Part shown: in pieces, positions 34,749 to 45,433 of the stretch
Layout of the letters: every line of letters begins with the position of its first letter
Position numbering within the stretch: position 1 is the stretch's first letter
NCBI RefSeq assembly: GCF_014701195.1
Contig: NZ_AP018712.1
Coordinates: 1,382,501 to 1,446,500, forward strand
DNA: 64,000 bases
Reading direction: 5' to 3'
Source of the DNA: Tepiditoga spiralis
GTDB taxonomy: Bacteria > Thermotogota > Thermotogae > Petrotogales > Petrotogaceae
Notes under the pieces: generated by a model
Told to the model about the DNA's origin: nothing
The model's input: the letters and a program-made list of their open reading frames with translations, nothing else
Database searches by the model: none
Position numbers and translations under genes: made by a program

Positions 34749-36428
34749 TTATATCAATACCGATTCGTTATATTCACCATAAATGTCTCTTAATAAATTA
34801 GTTATTTCTCCAAGTGTTGCATACACTTTTACAGCATTTAAAATATAAGGCATAACATTTTCATTATTTAAAGCTGCTTTTTTCAATTCTTCAAGTGCTT
34901 TATTAACAGCTTCATTATCTCTTGTTTCTCTTAATTTTTTAAGTTTAGCAACTTGTCTTTCTTCAACTTCTTTCTTTATTTTTAAAACTTCTGATGGTTC
35001 TTCTTCTCCTTCTAATTGAAATTTATTAACTCCAACTATTATACTTTCATTCTTTTCAATCTTTAATTGAGCATCGTATGCAGAGTTTAAAATTTCTTTT
35101 TGAACGTATCCTTCTTCAATAGCTTTAACCATACCGCCCATTTCATCTATTTTATTTATATATTCCATAGCTTTTTTCTCTATATCTTTAGTTAATCTTT
35201 CAACAACATAAGATCCAGCAAATGGATCTATTGTTTCTGTAACTCCAGATTCATAAGCTATTATTTGTTGTGTTTTTAAAGCAATTGTAGCAGATTTTTG
35301 TGTAGGTAATCCTAATGCTTCATCAAAAGAATTTGTATGCAACGATTGAGTTCCACCCATAACAGCTGATAAAGCTTGTAAAGCAACTCTAACAATATTA
35401 TTTTGTGGTTGTTGAGCTGTTAATGTTGATCCTGCTGTTTGCGTATGGAATTTTAAAGCCATAGCCTTTTTATCTGTAACTCCAAATCTTTCTTTCATTA
35501 TCTTTGCCCACAACTTTCTTGCAGCTCTAAACTTTGCAATTTCTTCTATAAAGTTATTGTGTGCATTGAAAAAGAATGATAAATTTTTACCAAAAACATT
35601 TGGATCAAGCCCAGCTTTAATAGCAGATTCAACATAAGCAATTCCATCAGCCAAAGTAAAGGCTACTTCTTGAACGGCATTTGCACCTGCTTCTCTTATA
35701 TGATATCCACTTATACTAATAAGGTTGAACTTAGGCAAATTTTTAGATCCATATTCAAAAATATCATCAATTATTTTCATAGAAGGTTTTGGTGGAAAAA
35801 CATAAGTTCCTCTTGCAATATATTCTTTTAAAATATCATTTTGTATAGTACCTCTTATTTTATCAGGTGAAACTCCTTGTTTTTCTGCAACAGCTATCAA
35901 CATTGAAAGAAGAACAGAAGCAGTTGAATTTATTGTCATTGAAACACTAACTTTATCTAATGGAATCTCATTAAATAATATCTCCATATCTGCAAGTGAA
36001 TCAATAGCAACCCCAACCTTACCTACTTCTCCTTCTGACATTTCATCATCAGAATCATAACCTATTTGAGTAGGCAAATCAAAAGCAACAGAAAGTCCCA
36101 TTGTGCCTTGACTCAATAAATATTTATACCTTTCGTTTGACTCTTCTGCTGATGCAAAACCAGCATATTGTCTCATTGTCCAAAATCTTCCTCTATACAT
36201 AGTTGGCTGAACGCCACGAGTAAATGGATATTGACCTGGGAAACCCAAATCTTCAGAATAATTTAAATCCTCTATATCTTCTGGAGTATAAACTCTTTTT
36301 ATTTCATCTCCATAAGTAGTTTTAAATTCCTTCCTTTCTGGAAATCTTTCTATGGCTTTTTTTACAACTTTTTCATGCCATAACTCTCTTTCGTCTTTAA
36401 TTTTTTTTAACTCTTCATCTCTAAACAT
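34749..36428 (-). CDS. Methylmalonyl-CoA mutase, catalytic (N-terminal) subunit
   Basis: Rearranges succinyl-CoA and methylmalonyl-CoA by radical chemistry. It is 559 aa from the ATG at 36428, chosen because GGAGGTG lies six bases upstream. Motifs: [78 protein letters not shown] and [21 protein letters not shown]. It lacks the cobalamin domain, which is the next gene. First gene of a seven-gene operon: large subunit, B12 subunit, meaB, mce, carboxyltransferase, oadG-like, biotin carrier. Confidence 0.95.
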   Translation of the reverse strand: MFRDEELKKIKDERELWHEKVVKKAIERFPERKEFKTTYGDEIKRVYTPEDIEDLNYSEDLGFPGQYPFTRGVQPTMYRGRFWTMRQYAGFASAEESNERYKYLLSQGTMGLSVAFDLPTQIGYDSDDEMSEGEVGKVGVAIDSLADMEILFNEIPLDKVSVSMTINSTASVLLSMLIAVAEKQGVSPDKIRGTIQNDILKEYIARGTYVFPPKPSMKIIDDIFEYGSKNLPKFNLISISGYHIREAGANAVQEVAFTLADGIAYVESAIKAGLDPNVFGKNLSFFFNAHNNFIEEIAKFRAARKLWAKIMKERFGVTDKKAMALKFHTQTAGSTLTAQQPQNNIVRVALQALSAVMGGTQSLHTNSFDEALGLPTQKSATIALKTQQIIAYESGVTETIDPFAGSYVVERLTKDIEKKAMEYINKIDEMGGMVKAIEEGYVQKEILNSAYDAQLKIEKNESIIVGVNKFQLEGEEEPSEVLKIKKEVEERQVAKLKKLRETRDNEAVNKALEELKKAALNNENVMPYILNAVKVYATLGEITNLLRDIYGEYNESVLI

Positions 36429-36633
36429 CAGTGCACCTCCGGAATGGGTTGTGTGTTTACCCTTATATTTTACAATATAATAATGAATATTACAACCTTG
36501 ATTCAATAAGTTTTATACAAATAATGAAAAAAATTTCAGTGTAATTCCATGTTAATTCAAATTAATCAAGTGTTTTTAAAATAAAATTTGTGGTATTATA
36601 TTAATGATTCAAAAAAATCTGGGGGGAAAGTTT

Positions 36634-37242
36634 ATGGAAGATTTTATATCGGCAAAGATTATAGATGGAGATATAGTTTTTTTCTTTGAAAAGGGACATA
36701 CACAAAAAGATTCTTTAGAATTTTTTGAGAAAAAAATAGATATGATGAGAAGTATATTTAGTTTAGGAGATAGTTTTTTCATATACCTTGAAAATGAAGA
36801 ACAGTATAATTTAATACCAAAAATTGCTAAACTTGCAATTTCAAAAGGCTTAAGATTAGCTGGGTCTTTTTTTGGAGAACTTCCAGAATCTAAAAAAAAT
36901 AAAAGTGAAAAAGAATTTAATTTATCAAACACTAAAATTTATAGGAAACATTTAAGATCTGGGCAAACAATAGATAACCCCGGTGATATCATAATATTTG
37001 GAAATGTTAAACCTGGTTCAGAAGTAAATGCTGGAGGAAGCGTAATTGTTTTTGGTAAAGTAGAAGGGATTGTAAAAGCTGGAATAACCAATAAGAAAAA
37101 TTCATTTGTAATTGCATCAGAAATGGCTTCTCCATTATTAGAAATAGCTGGTATACCTTTTTATAATTATACATGGCCAGCCACACCTGTTTCTATTAGA
37201 ATAGAAAAAGAAAAAGCATTAGTAGAACCACTTGAATTATAA
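36634..37242 (+). CDS. minC: Septum-site-determining protein MinC
   Basis: Inhibitor of FtsZ ring assembly that acts with MinD at the membrane. It is 202 aa from the ATG at 36634, behind GGGGGG. The N-terminal part is divergent. The C-terminal beta-helix (about residues 105-200) is characteristic: LRSGQTIDNPGDIIIFGNVKPGSEVNAGGSVIVFGKVEG and the MinD-contact region. No minD or minE adjoins it. Confidence 0.92.
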   Translation: MEDFISAKIIDGDIVFFFEKGHTQKDSLEFFEKKIDMMRSIFSLGDSFFIYLENEEQYNLIPKIAKLAISKGLRLAGSFFGELPESKKNKSEKEFNLSNTKIYRKHLRSGQTIDNPGDIIIFGNVKPGSEVNAGGSVIVFGKVEGIVKAGITNKKNSFVIASEMASPLLEIAGIPFYNYTWPATPVSIRIEKEKALVEPLEL

Positions 37243-37258
37243 TTAAGGAGGTACACTC

Positions 37259-38281
37259 ATGGAAACTAAGGAAGTGTTGAAAACTCTTTCTAATTCTTTT
37301 GGTGTTTCGTCTTATGAAAAAAATACTTTTAAAGTAATAAAAGATATTTTATCAAAAGAATTTGAAAAAATTAAATTTGAAACTGTTGGAACTGATAATT
37401 TATTAGTAAAATTTGGAACAGGCAAAAAAAAGATAGCTTTTTTTGCTCACACCGATGAAATAGGAGTAGTTATTTCAAAAATAGAAAATGAACATTTTGC
37501 AAGAATATCTTCAATAGGTGGAGTTGATCCAAGAACTCTTGTTGCAAAAAGAATAACTTTTTTTAAAAATGGGAAAGAAACAATAGGCGTAGTTGGAATG
37601 TTGGCTCCACACTTACAAAATGCTAAAACAAAAAAAATATCTCCATCATTTGATGAATTATTTATAGATTTTTCTATATCAGGTGGAACAAAAAATATAT
37701 CAGTTGGTGATGTTGGTTCAATAGAAGTTGAAGCAATGGAATTAAACGAAAAATATATAACTGGAAAAGCAATAGATAATAGAGCTGGAGTTACAACCAT
37801 AATAAAAGCATTAGAATATCTACAGTACTATAACTTCGATGGTGAGCTATACCTATCATTCAATAAAGGAGAAGAAGTAGGATTAGTAGGAGCAAAGGGA
37901 GCTGCTCATTATATAAAACCAGATGTTGCAATAATAGTAGATGTAACCTTTGGTAATGATACTATTCCAGGATATGAAACGATGAAAATAAATGAAGGAC
38001 CAGCAATATTAATAGGTGCTGCAGTTCATAAAAAAACATATCAAAAATTAGTAGATATAGCAGATGAAAATAATATAAAATATCAAATAGAAGTAGCACC
38101 ATCAAGAAGCGGCACAGAAACAGACATAGTACAAATAACTAATGGTGGAGTAGCAACAGCATTATTATCTGTACCAATATTGAATATGCACTCACCTGTT
38201 GAGGTTGTTTCTATAAATGATATAGAAGCAACAGCAAAATTAATGGCAATATTTGCAGCAAAGGAAGGTAGATGCAAATGA
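37259..38281 (+). CDS. M42-family aminopeptidase (first of three)
   Basis: Cytoplasmic dimetal aminopeptidase; the family forms large tetrahedral (TET) particles that trim peptides. It is 340 aa. Metal ligands and catalysis: FAHTDEIGVVI (His, with neighbouring Asp), GKAIDNRAGV (Asp), FNKGEEVGLVGAKGA (Glu-Glu), IIVDVTF (Asp) and LNMHSPVEVV (His). AAGGAGG precedes the ATG. The stop overlaps the next start as ATGA. Confidence 0.9.
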   Translation: METKEVLKTLSNSFGVSSYEKNTFKVIKDILSKEFEKIKFETVGTDNLLVKFGTGKKKIAFFAHTDEIGVVISKIENEHFARISSIGGVDPRTLVAKRITFFKNGKETIGVVGMLAPHLQNAKTKKISPSFDELFIDFSISGGTKNISVGDVGSIEVEAMELNEKYITGKAIDNRAGVTTIIKALEYLQYYNFDGELYLSFNKGEEVGLVGAKGAAHYIKPDVAIIVDVTFGNDTIPGYETMKINEGPAILIGAAVHKKTYQKLVDIADENNIKYQIEVAPSRSGTETDIVQITNGGVATALLSVPILNMHSPVEVVSINDIEATAKLMAIFAAKEGRCK

Positions 38282-39309
38282 AAAAATATTTAAAAAACTT
38301 AACTGAATTACATGGAGCACCTGGAAATGAAGAAAAAGTTAGAGAATTTATAAAAAATGAAATAAAAGATAAAGTTGATGAAATATATGAAGATGTTATG
38401 GGAAACTTAATTACAAAAATAAAAGGAAAAAGCTCAGAAAAAAAATTGATGATTTCAGCACATATGGATGAAGTTGGATTTTTAATTACAAAAATAAATG
38501 AAGATGGAACATTCAATATATCTCCATCAGGTGGAGTTGATCCAAGAGTAGTAAGAGCTCAAAGACTCTTAATAAATGGAGAACTACCTGCAATAGTAAA
38601 TCAAACACCAATACATTTAGACCATGATATACAAAAAGTACAAGGATACGATTCAATAAAAGTATTTGCAGGATTTACAAAAAAAGAAGAAGCTAAGAAT
38701 AAAGTTAAATTAGGCGATATGGTAACATTTGATGTTAAATACTATGAAAATGAAGATTTTGCATTATGTAAAGCTTTTGATGATAGAGTTGGATGTTCAA
38801 TAATGATGGATATAATTGACAATATAAAAGAAACAAATGAAAACCCACAATATGATACTTATTTTTGCTTTGTAACTCAAGAAGAAGCAGGATTAAGAGG
38901 AAGTGGAGTAGCTGCAGAATACGTAAAACCAGATGTTGCATTAGTATTAGAAGGTACAACAGCAGGAGATAACCCCGAACTTGAACCAGAAAAGTGGGCA
39001 ACACATTTAAATGATGGTCCAGTAATAACCTTTATGCACAGTGGTGTTGTCTTAAAAAAAGAAGTTTATGAAGAAATTATAAAAACAGCAAAAGACTTAA
39101 ACATAAAATATCAATATAAAATGAGAACAGCAGGAGGAACAGATGCAGCAAGATTTGCAAGAACAATGTATGGAATACCTTCTGGAGTCATCTCTGTACC
39201 ATGCAGATACATACACTCTGCAAATTCAATTATTAACTTAAAAGATTATGAAAGAGTATACAAATTAAGCAATAAACTAATAATGAATGGGAGGATTGCT
39301 GAATTATGA
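38278..39309 (+). CDS. M42-family aminopeptidase (second of three)
   Basis: 343-aa paralogue of the flanking genes. Ligands: SAHMDEVGFLI, CKAFDDRVGCS, VTQEEAGLRGSGVAAEY, VLEGTTAGD (Glu in place of the usual Asp, as in some M42 members) and RYIHSANSII. Start 38278 is favoured over 38272 because AAGGAAGG is nine bases before it. Coupled to both neighbours. Confidence 0.9.
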   Translation: MKKYLKNLTELHGAPGNEEKVREFIKNEIKDKVDEIYEDVMGNLITKIKGKSSEKKLMISAHMDEVGFLITKINEDGTFNISPSGGVDPRVVRAQRLLINGELPAIVNQTPIHLDHDIQKVQGYDSIKVFAGFTKKEEAKNKVKLGDMVTFDVKYYENEDFALCKAFDDRVGCSIMMDIIDNIKETNENPQYDTYFCFVTQEEAGLRGSGVAAEYVKPDVALVLEGTTAGDNPELEPEKWATHLNDGPVITFMHSGVVLKKEVYEEIIKTAKDLNIKYQYKMRTAGGTDAARFARTMYGIPSGVISVPCRYIHSANSIINLKDYERVYKLSNKLIMNGRIAEL

Positions 39310-40310
39310 AAGAACTCGTAAAAAAAATAACTGAAATTTATTCTCCAAGTGGAAGAGAACATGCTGTAAGAGAATTTATAATAAACGAAATAAAAGACTA
39401 TGTAGATGAAATAAAAACTGATAAACTCGGAAACTTGATAGCAATAAAAAAAGGAACATCAGGAAAAACATTATTATTTGATGCTCACATGGATGAAATA
39501 GGACTCGTAGTAACTCACATAACAGATACTGGATTTTTAAAAGTAGATGCAGTTGGAGGAGTGAACCCTGCAACACTAATAGGGGCAAGAGTACAATTCA
39601 ATGGAAACACAGGAATAATAGGACTTGAAGGAGAAACAGCAAAAGAGAGAATGGAAAACTCTAAAAGTTTATCCCTTGATAATTTATATGTAGATATGGG
39701 AGTAAACAAAAGAGAAGAAGCAGAAAAATTAGCACCAATAGGAACCTTTGGAACCTACATAGCTCATTTTGAAGAAATTGGTGATAAATGGTTGTCAAAA
39801 GCAATGGATGATAGAATTGCTTGTGCAGCATTAATACAATCGGCAAAAGAAATGAAAGAAAATAAAAATACAGTAATCTTTGCATTTACAGTACAAGAAG
39901 AAGTAGGTTTAGTTGGATCATCAGTAGCAGCATATGAATATGATGTTGATATGGCAATAGCAGTAGACGTAACATTAGCTCTCGATACACCAAAAGCATT
40001 TAAAAGAATGGAAATGAAACTTGGTGCAGGCCCTTGTATAAAAATAAAAGATGCAGCATCAATAAGTGATATAAACGTTGTTGATTTTATGAAAAAAGCA
40101 GCAGAAAACAACAAGATTCCATATCAGTTTGAAGTGTTAATATTTGGTGGAACAAATGCAGCGTCATATCAAAAAACAAAATCAGGAATACCATCATCAA
40201 CACTATCAATAGCAACAAGATATATTCACTCACCAAATGAATTAGTATCAAAAAAGGACGTTGAAAATTCTGTAAAACTCTTAATAGCAATGGCAAATAC
40301 AAAAATATAA
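39306..40310 (+). CDS. M42-family aminopeptidase (third of three)
   Basis: 334-aa paralogue. Ligands: FDAHMDEIGLVV, SKAMDDRIACA, TVQEEVGLVGSSVAAYEYD, IAVDVTLALD and RYIHSPNELV. It starts in a 4-base overlap with gene two. Such triplets are known from Thermotoga, where subunits of different specificity may mix. The terminator follows at once. Confidence 0.9.
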   Translation: MKELVKKITEIYSPSGREHAVREFIINEIKDYVDEIKTDKLGNLIAIKKGTSGKTLLFDAHMDEIGLVVTHITDTGFLKVDAVGGVNPATLIGARVQFNGNTGIIGLEGETAKERMENSKSLSLDNLYVDMGVNKREEAEKLAPIGTFGTYIAHFEEIGDKWLSKAMDDRIACAALIQSAKEMKENKNTVIFAFTVQEEVGLVGSSVAAYEYDVDMAIAVDVTLALDTPKAFKRMEMKLGAGPCIKIKDAASISDINVVDFMKKAAENNKIPYQFEVLIFGGTNAASYQKTKSGIPSSTLSIATRYIHSPNELVSKKDVENSVKLLIAMANTKI

Positions 40311-40329
40311 TAAAATTTCTTATAACACA

Positions 40330-40355
40330 AAAGACCAATCATTTGATTGGTCTTT
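40330..40355. terminator. Bidirectional terminator after the M42 triplet
   Basis: AAAGACCAATC / GATTGGTCTTT with a four-base loop between convergent genes. Confidence 0.85.
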
Positions 40356-40363
40356 ATTAATTT

Positions 40364-41176
40364 TTAAATAGATTTTAGTTTTTTTGACATTAAAATAAAA
40401 AAAACAAGGCAAATCATAGTAATAAAAGAAATTATAAACAATAAACTTAAATCTTGTACTATATTCCTATAATACCCAACAAGAGTTAAAGATATTATAT
40501 TTATGTTTGTAAGAATAGCAAAAACAAGCATAGTTGGAGCAAGAAGATACCCAAGATTTTTCTTTCTAAAAATTAATATACCAGAGATAAATATCAAAGG
40601 AAGATAAAAAGTATAATCTAAAACATGAACAACATTTACTAATAGTCCAAGTTTTTGAAGTTCAATTGAAGGTGTATTATTTATAGAATCTGGAAGATCA
40701 GAAGAAAACCAAAGTAAAAAAAACATACTGGCAATAATGACAAGAAATATTCCTACGCTTTTTTCAGGAACTTTTTCAATATACCATTTTTTAAAATTTT
40801 CTTGAAGATGAATTTTTACAAAATAAATTACAGAATAAATAGAAAGACCTAATATTGCACAATAAAAAAGAAAGAGATAATTAAAATGTAAACCAAAACA
40901 ATAAATAAAAAAAGCATAAATATTTGTAAGCATTGCTCCCAACCATATAATTTTAGATAAATTATTTCCTTTAAAAATGAATATAGATGAAAACAATAAA
41001 ATTGGAATCATAAAAAAAACATTAGCTATATCCTGCCCAATACATTGAGCTATCCAATCAGCTGTTTCTCGAAAATATAAATTTTGATGCCATATTCCAA
41101 TTGAACTAACAATTAATATCAAAATAGTTATTGGAATTGTGAAATATAAAATAATTTTATTTTCTGGTTGTTGCAC
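40364..41176 (-). CDS. Polytopic membrane protein of unknown function
   Basis: 270 aa with about eight hydrophobic segments spread over the whole length and short loops. No motif or family recognised. GIWHQNLYFRETADWIAQ and a central VEKVPEKS-type loop are the only polar regions. The start is GTG at 41176, which overlaps its own AAAGGAG, so the true start is uncertain. It is a single-gene unit facing the M42 genes; the 300 bases upstream are plain AT-rich DNA. Confidence 0.55.
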   Translation of the reverse strand: MQQPENKIILYFTIPITILILIVSSIGIWHQNLYFRETADWIAQCIGQDIANVFFMIPILLFSSIFIFKGNNLSKIIWLGAMLTNIYAFFIYCFGLHFNYLFLFYCAILGLSIYSVIYFVKIHLQENFKKWYIEKVPEKSVGIFLVIIASMFFLLWFSSDLPDSINNTPSIELQKLGLLVNVVHVLDYTFYLPLIFISGILIFRKKNLGYLLAPTMLVFAILTNINIISLTLVGYYRNIVQDLSLLFIISFITMICLVFFILMSKKLKSI

Positions 41177-41489
41177 TCCTTTACTTTGTATATTAATCCC
41201 TCCCTATTTATGATTAAATTTATTACATTATTTTCCTATATTAATAAAATTTGTATTTTATTTCACTTTTTTATTAAATTAATTTTTTAGTAATTTATCT
41301 AATCTTTTTTATTTATACTCTCTAAAATATCTTTTATTTCTGAATACTCTATTATATTTTCATTCAAATATTTATGAATTTAATTTTCTTTTATCAAATT
41401 ATACCATAAAATATATGATATAATCTAATGAAATTTAATATGTTTTAACTTTAAAATAATTATAAAATTCATAAAAAAATAGGTGAAGA

Positions 41490-42668
41490 ATGAATAAAAA
41501 TTTTTTAATATTTTTAATAACTACACAGATTCAAACTTTTATTACCAGTATATACAATTTTTGATTTTTTTTGATTTTTTATCAAATAACAGATTCATTA
41601 GTGTATTCATCGATTTTAACAGCTTTAAAAATAATTTTTTCTAGGATAACAATATTTTATTTTGTACCTTTATTAAAAAGAAGCAATCCTCTTTTTATTT
41701 CAATATATACAAACTTCCTTTTGTTTGTTGTTGGTATAATAGGTTTTTTTGTATATAACTATTTTTCAACTTATATTTATTATTATTTCATTTTAGCTAT
41801 TTTAATTTCAATATTAGAGAGCTTGGACAATACATTTCAGTATAGTTTGATACCAGATTTAGTGGAAAAAAATTATTTATATAAAGCAAATAGTTTAAGT
41901 GCTATGTTCTCAAACATAAATGGTATAGTATCTCCACTTTTAAGTTTTGTAGTATACAATATTCTTAATTTAAAATATATGATATTAGCTTATGGTTTAA
42001 TTAATTTGTTTGCATCACTTAATTTAAAAAGAGTTAAATATGTACATAAGAAACCTGAATTAAAAAAAGAAAAAATTATAAAAGAATGGTATAACACTTT
42101 TAAATACATATATAAAGAAAAAGAAATTTTTATGTGTATATTTATAGGGGTTATTATAAATTTAATTTTTGCACCAATACCAAGCACTGTATTATTAAAA
42201 ATAGGAGAATTAAACAGCAATGAAGTTTTTGGGCAATCATTATTTAGAACTATCTTATCTTTTGGGTCATTTGTAGGAATTTTTTTAGTATACAAACTCG
42301 ATGTAAAAAAATATTATAAAAAATATATAAGTTTTTCATTTTATGTACTGCTTATAATAAATATTTTTTTAGTACTTTATCAAAATTATTATTATACAAT
42401 TTTATTAATATTTTCAAATAGTATCTTTGTAATGTTTATAATGAATTCAACAGGTACATATCTACAAAGTTCAGCAAAAAAAGAAGAATTATCCTCAATA
42501 TATGCGGTTAGATCAACTATTTATGTCATCGTTGTTCCAACATCACAAATAATTTCTGGAATAATTTTAGAAAAATTTTCATTAAATTTCTATTTTATTT
42601 ATACTACAGTATTAATATTTTTAGTAATAATTTTAAATGTAACTTTGTTTCACTATAAAAAAATGTAA
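41490..42668 (+). pseudogene. MFS-type transporter gene interrupted by one in-frame TGA
   Basis: From ATG 41490 (AGGTGAAG upstream) the frame reads 24 codons (ending ITSIYNF), then TGA at 41562, then continues in the same frame for 368 more codons with about eleven membrane segments to 42668. The N-terminal piece supplies the first half of helix 1 expected for MFS_3-type permeases. A glycine codon GGA changed to TGA would explain it. A TTG at 41571 could restart translation but has no ribosome site. Alternatives are a base-calling error or read-through. Confidence 0.75.
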
Positions 42669-42674
42669 TTTAAA

Positions 42675-42712
42675 AAACAAACAGGATAGTTTAACTATCC
42701 TGTTTGTTTTAA
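42675..42712. terminator. Strong bidirectional terminator between the MFS gene and livF
   Basis: A 16-base perfect stem (AAACAAACAGGATAGT and its complement) with loop TTA. Confidence 0.9.
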
Positions 42713-42732
42713 AGTTTTTAAATATTAATTTT

Positions 42733-43455
42733 TTATCCTCCAAGATATGCTGCACGAACATCTGGATTGTTTGCAATTTCATTTGCGGGTCCTTCCATTG
42801 TTATTATCCCTGTTTCAAGAACATAAGCATAATCAGCAACATCGAGCGCTGCTTTTGCATTTTGTTCTACTAATAAAACTGTTGTTCCTTCACTATTTAT
42901 CTTTTTTATTATTTCAAAAACTTCTTTTACGAGTAATGGAGCAAGCCCAAGTGATGGTTCATCGAGCATTAGTATTTTTGGTCTACTCATTAAGGCTCTT
43001 GCTATAGCAAGCATTTGTTGTTCTCCACCAGATAAGGTTCCTCCTTTTTGTTTCCTTCTTTCTTTTAATCTTGGAAATAGAGAATATACCCATTCAAAAT
43101 CTTTTTTTATTTCTTCTTGATCTGTTCTTGTATATGCTCCCATTAAAAGATTTTCATAAACAGTTAAGTTTGAAAAAATTCTTCTTCCTTCTGGTGAAAG
43201 TGCTATTCCTTTTTGAATAATTTTATCTGAAGGTACATTTGTGATCTCTTCTTCTCCTAATTTTATTACTCCTGATTTTGCTTTTACTAAACTAACTATT
43301 GTATCTAATGTTGTTGTTTTACCTGCTCCATTGGCTCCTATTAGTGTAACAATTTCTCCCTTATTAACATTTATGTCTATTCCTTTTATTGCTTTTATTG
43401 CACCATAATTTACATATAAATCTTTTATTTCTAATATTTTATTTTTAGTCTTCAT
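42733..43455 (-). CDS. livF: Branched-chain amino acid ABC transporter, ATP-binding protein LivF
   Basis: Cytoplasmic ATPase of 240 aa energising uptake. Walker A GANGAGKTTTLD, signature LSGGEQQMLAIARALM, Walker B ILMLDEPSLGLAP and H-loop VEQNA, all of LivF type. It overlaps livG by four bases and is last in livK-H-M-G-F. Confidence 0.95.
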   Translation of the reverse strand: MKTKNKILEIKDLYVNYGAIKAIKGIDINVNKGEIVTLIGANGAGKTTTLDTIVSLVKAKSGVIKLGEEEITNVPSDKIIQKGIALSPEGRRIFSNLTVYENLLMGAYTRTDQEEIKKDFEWVYSLFPRLKERRKQKGGTLSGGEQQMLAIARALMSRPKILMLDEPSLGLAPLLVKEVFEIIKKINSEGTTVLLVEQNAKAALDVADYAYVLETGIITMEGPANEIANNPDVRAAYLGG

Positions 43456-44333
43456 ACGGCATCATCTCCAAGATAAGCTTTTATAACCTCAGGGTTGTGC
43501 TTTATTTCGTCTGGTAATCCTTGTGCTATTATCTTTCCATAGTCTAAAACAGTTAATCTTTGACAAACTCCCATAACGACTTTCATATCATGTTCTATTA
43601 ATAAAATACTCAAATCAAAATCATTAAGTATTTGATTTATGAAGTCCATAAGTTCTATACTTTCTTGTGGATTCATACCGGCTGCTGGTTCATCTAAGAG
43701 TAGTAGTTTTGGAGCGGTTGCCAATGCTCTTGCAATTTCCAACTTTCTTTGTTTTCCATAGGGTAAAGATGTTGCAGGATAATTTGCATATTCTGCTAAT
43801 CCAACTCTTTCTAAAAGAAGCATTGTATCTTCTTTCATCTTTTTTAATTCTTTTTTATATTTTGATGTTCCCAAAACTGCTGGCCAAAACCAATTTTGTC
43901 TTTGAATTTTAACAAATAAATCTTTCCCTTTTAAAGAATTTGTTGTTGCCATCAATGTTTTTGTTTTATAATCTAAAAATTTAGTTGTTTCTGCAATAAG
44001 AACATTTTCAAAAACAGTCATAGAATGGAATAATCTTATATTTTGAAATGTTCTTGCTATACCAAGTTTTGTTATTGTATTTGCTGGTAATCCAGTTATA
44101 TTAACATCTTCAAAGTATATTTCACCAATAGTTGGAGTATAAACTCCAGTAATCATATTGAATATAGTTGTCTTACCTGCACCATTAGGTCCTATTAATC
44201 CAACTAATTCACCTTTTTTAATATCTAAATAAAAGTTATCTACAGCTGTAAGTCCTCCAAATTTCATTGTTATATGATTTATATTTATTACTGATTCTTG
44301 TCCAGAACTTATAAAAGGTAGTATTGCTGCCAT
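43452..44333 (-). CDS. livG: Branched-chain amino acid ABC transporter, ATP-binding protein LivG
   Basis: 293 aa. Walker A GPNGAGKTTIFNMITG, signature LPYGKQRKLEIARAL (LivG variant), Walker B LLLDEPAAGMNPQE, H-loop IEHDMKVVMG. It has about 25 extra residues before and within the domain (KDLFVKIQRQNWFW), common in LivG. Starts one base inside the livM stop region. Confidence 0.95.
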   Translation of the reverse strand: MAAILPFISSGQESVININHITMKFGGLTAVDNFYLDIKKGELVGLIGPNGAGKTTIFNMITGVYTPTIGEIYFEDVNITGLPANTITKLGIARTFQNIRLFHSMTVFENVLIAETTKFLDYKTKTLMATTNSLKGKDLFVKIQRQNWFWPAVLGTSKYKKELKKMKEDTMLLLERVGLAEYANYPATSLPYGKQRKLEIARALATAPKLLLLDEPAAGMNPQESIELMDFINQILNDFDLSILLIEHDMKVVMGVCQRLTVLDYGKIIAQGLPDEIKHNPEVIKAYLGDDAV

Positions 44334-45433
44334 TATTCTTCACCTACCTTTGCTTCTACTGGTGCTTTTTTCTTAAATTTCATAATTAAGTTGTATAAAT
44401 AATCCCATGTAATTTCTTTTTCTCCCATTATTCCTTTTCTATAGAATATCATGAGAATAACCATCAATGCTGAAAATATCAACATTCTCATTCCAGGTAT
44501 TCCATGGAAAACATGACCAAAAATATTCATATCTCCTTCAATAAAACGAAGCCATTCAGATAAAAATGTTATTATTATAGCTCCTATTATAGCTCCAGAT
44601 GTACTTCCAAGACCACCTAAAACTATCATAACTAAAATATTTACTGATGTTGGTTGTACAAACATAAACATCTTTGGATCTATTGTAGTGAGTAAATGAG
44701 CCATTAATGAACCTGCTATACCTGCAAAAAATGATCCAACAACAAAGGCAATAACTCTAAGTTTTTTTACATTTATTCCCATTGCTCTTGCTGCTATCTC
44801 ATCATCTCTTATGGCTTTTAATTGTTTTCCGTATGTACTATTTGTAAGTTTTACTATAAACCATGTTGTTAAAGCTAAAAAACTAAAACTCCACCAAATG
44901 TTTGTATAATTTGGCAAACCTTTTAATCCTAATGCTCCATTTGTAAGAGATACGGAATAATTAGCAAATATTCTTATTATTTCACTAAATCCAAGTGTGG
45001 CTATTGCCAAATAATCATCTCTTAATCTTAAAGCCGGAACTGCTATTAATAATCCAAAAAAAGCTGCAACCAATCCTCCAATTATTGTAGCTGAAAAAAA
45101 GTCTAATTGAATAGAATTAAATGGCCAAATTAAGGGTTCTAAGAAAAAAACTTGTTGTTTTTGTTGAACCGATAATGTTAATAAAGATGCAGTATAAGCA
45201 CCAACTGCCATAAAACCTATATGACCCAATGAAAATATTCCAGTTATACCATTGATTAAATTTAAACTAACTGCAAGTATTGCATTTATAGCTATCAAAT
45301 TTAATATTCTCAATCCATAACTACTCATACTATTTTGTGCCCACATCATAAGAATAATTGCAATAAATATAGCAGTTGAATTTAATATTACTTTAGTTTT
45401 TTTCTCTAATTTATATGTATTCATATCAATCAC
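44333..45433 (-). CDS. livM: Branched-chain amino acid ABC transporter, permease LivM
   Basis: 366-aa inner-membrane permease with about ten helices. LivM hallmarks: NGITGIFSLGHIGFMAVGAYTA near residue 65 and GGLGSTSGAIIGA near 275. It may begin at GTG 45433 (GTGA overlap with livH) or at ATG 45424, three codons later. Confidence 0.93.
   Translation of the reverse strand: MIDMNTYKLEKKTKVILNSTAIFIAIILMMWAQNSMSSYGLRILNLIAINAILAVSLNLINGITGIFSLGHIGFMAVGAYTASLLTLSVQQKQQVFFLEPLIWPFNSIQLDFFSATIIGGLVAAFFGLLIAVPALRLRDDYLAIATLGFSEIIRIFANYSVSLTNGALGLKGLPNYTNIWWSFSFLALTTWFIVKLTNSTYGKQLKAIRDDEIAARAMGINVKKLRVIAFVVGSFFAGIAGSLMAHLLTTIDPKMFMFVQPTSVNILVMIVLGGLGSTSGAIIGAIIITFLSEWLRFIEGDMNIFGHVFHGIPGMRMLIFSALMVILMIFYRKGIMGEKEITWDYLYNLIMKFKKKAPVEAKVGEE

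Noticed and set aside
41571-42668. MFS gene starting at TTG 41571 as an intact gene
   Set aside because: No ribosome site before it, and it would lack the first half of helix 1, which is encoded in frame directly upstream.
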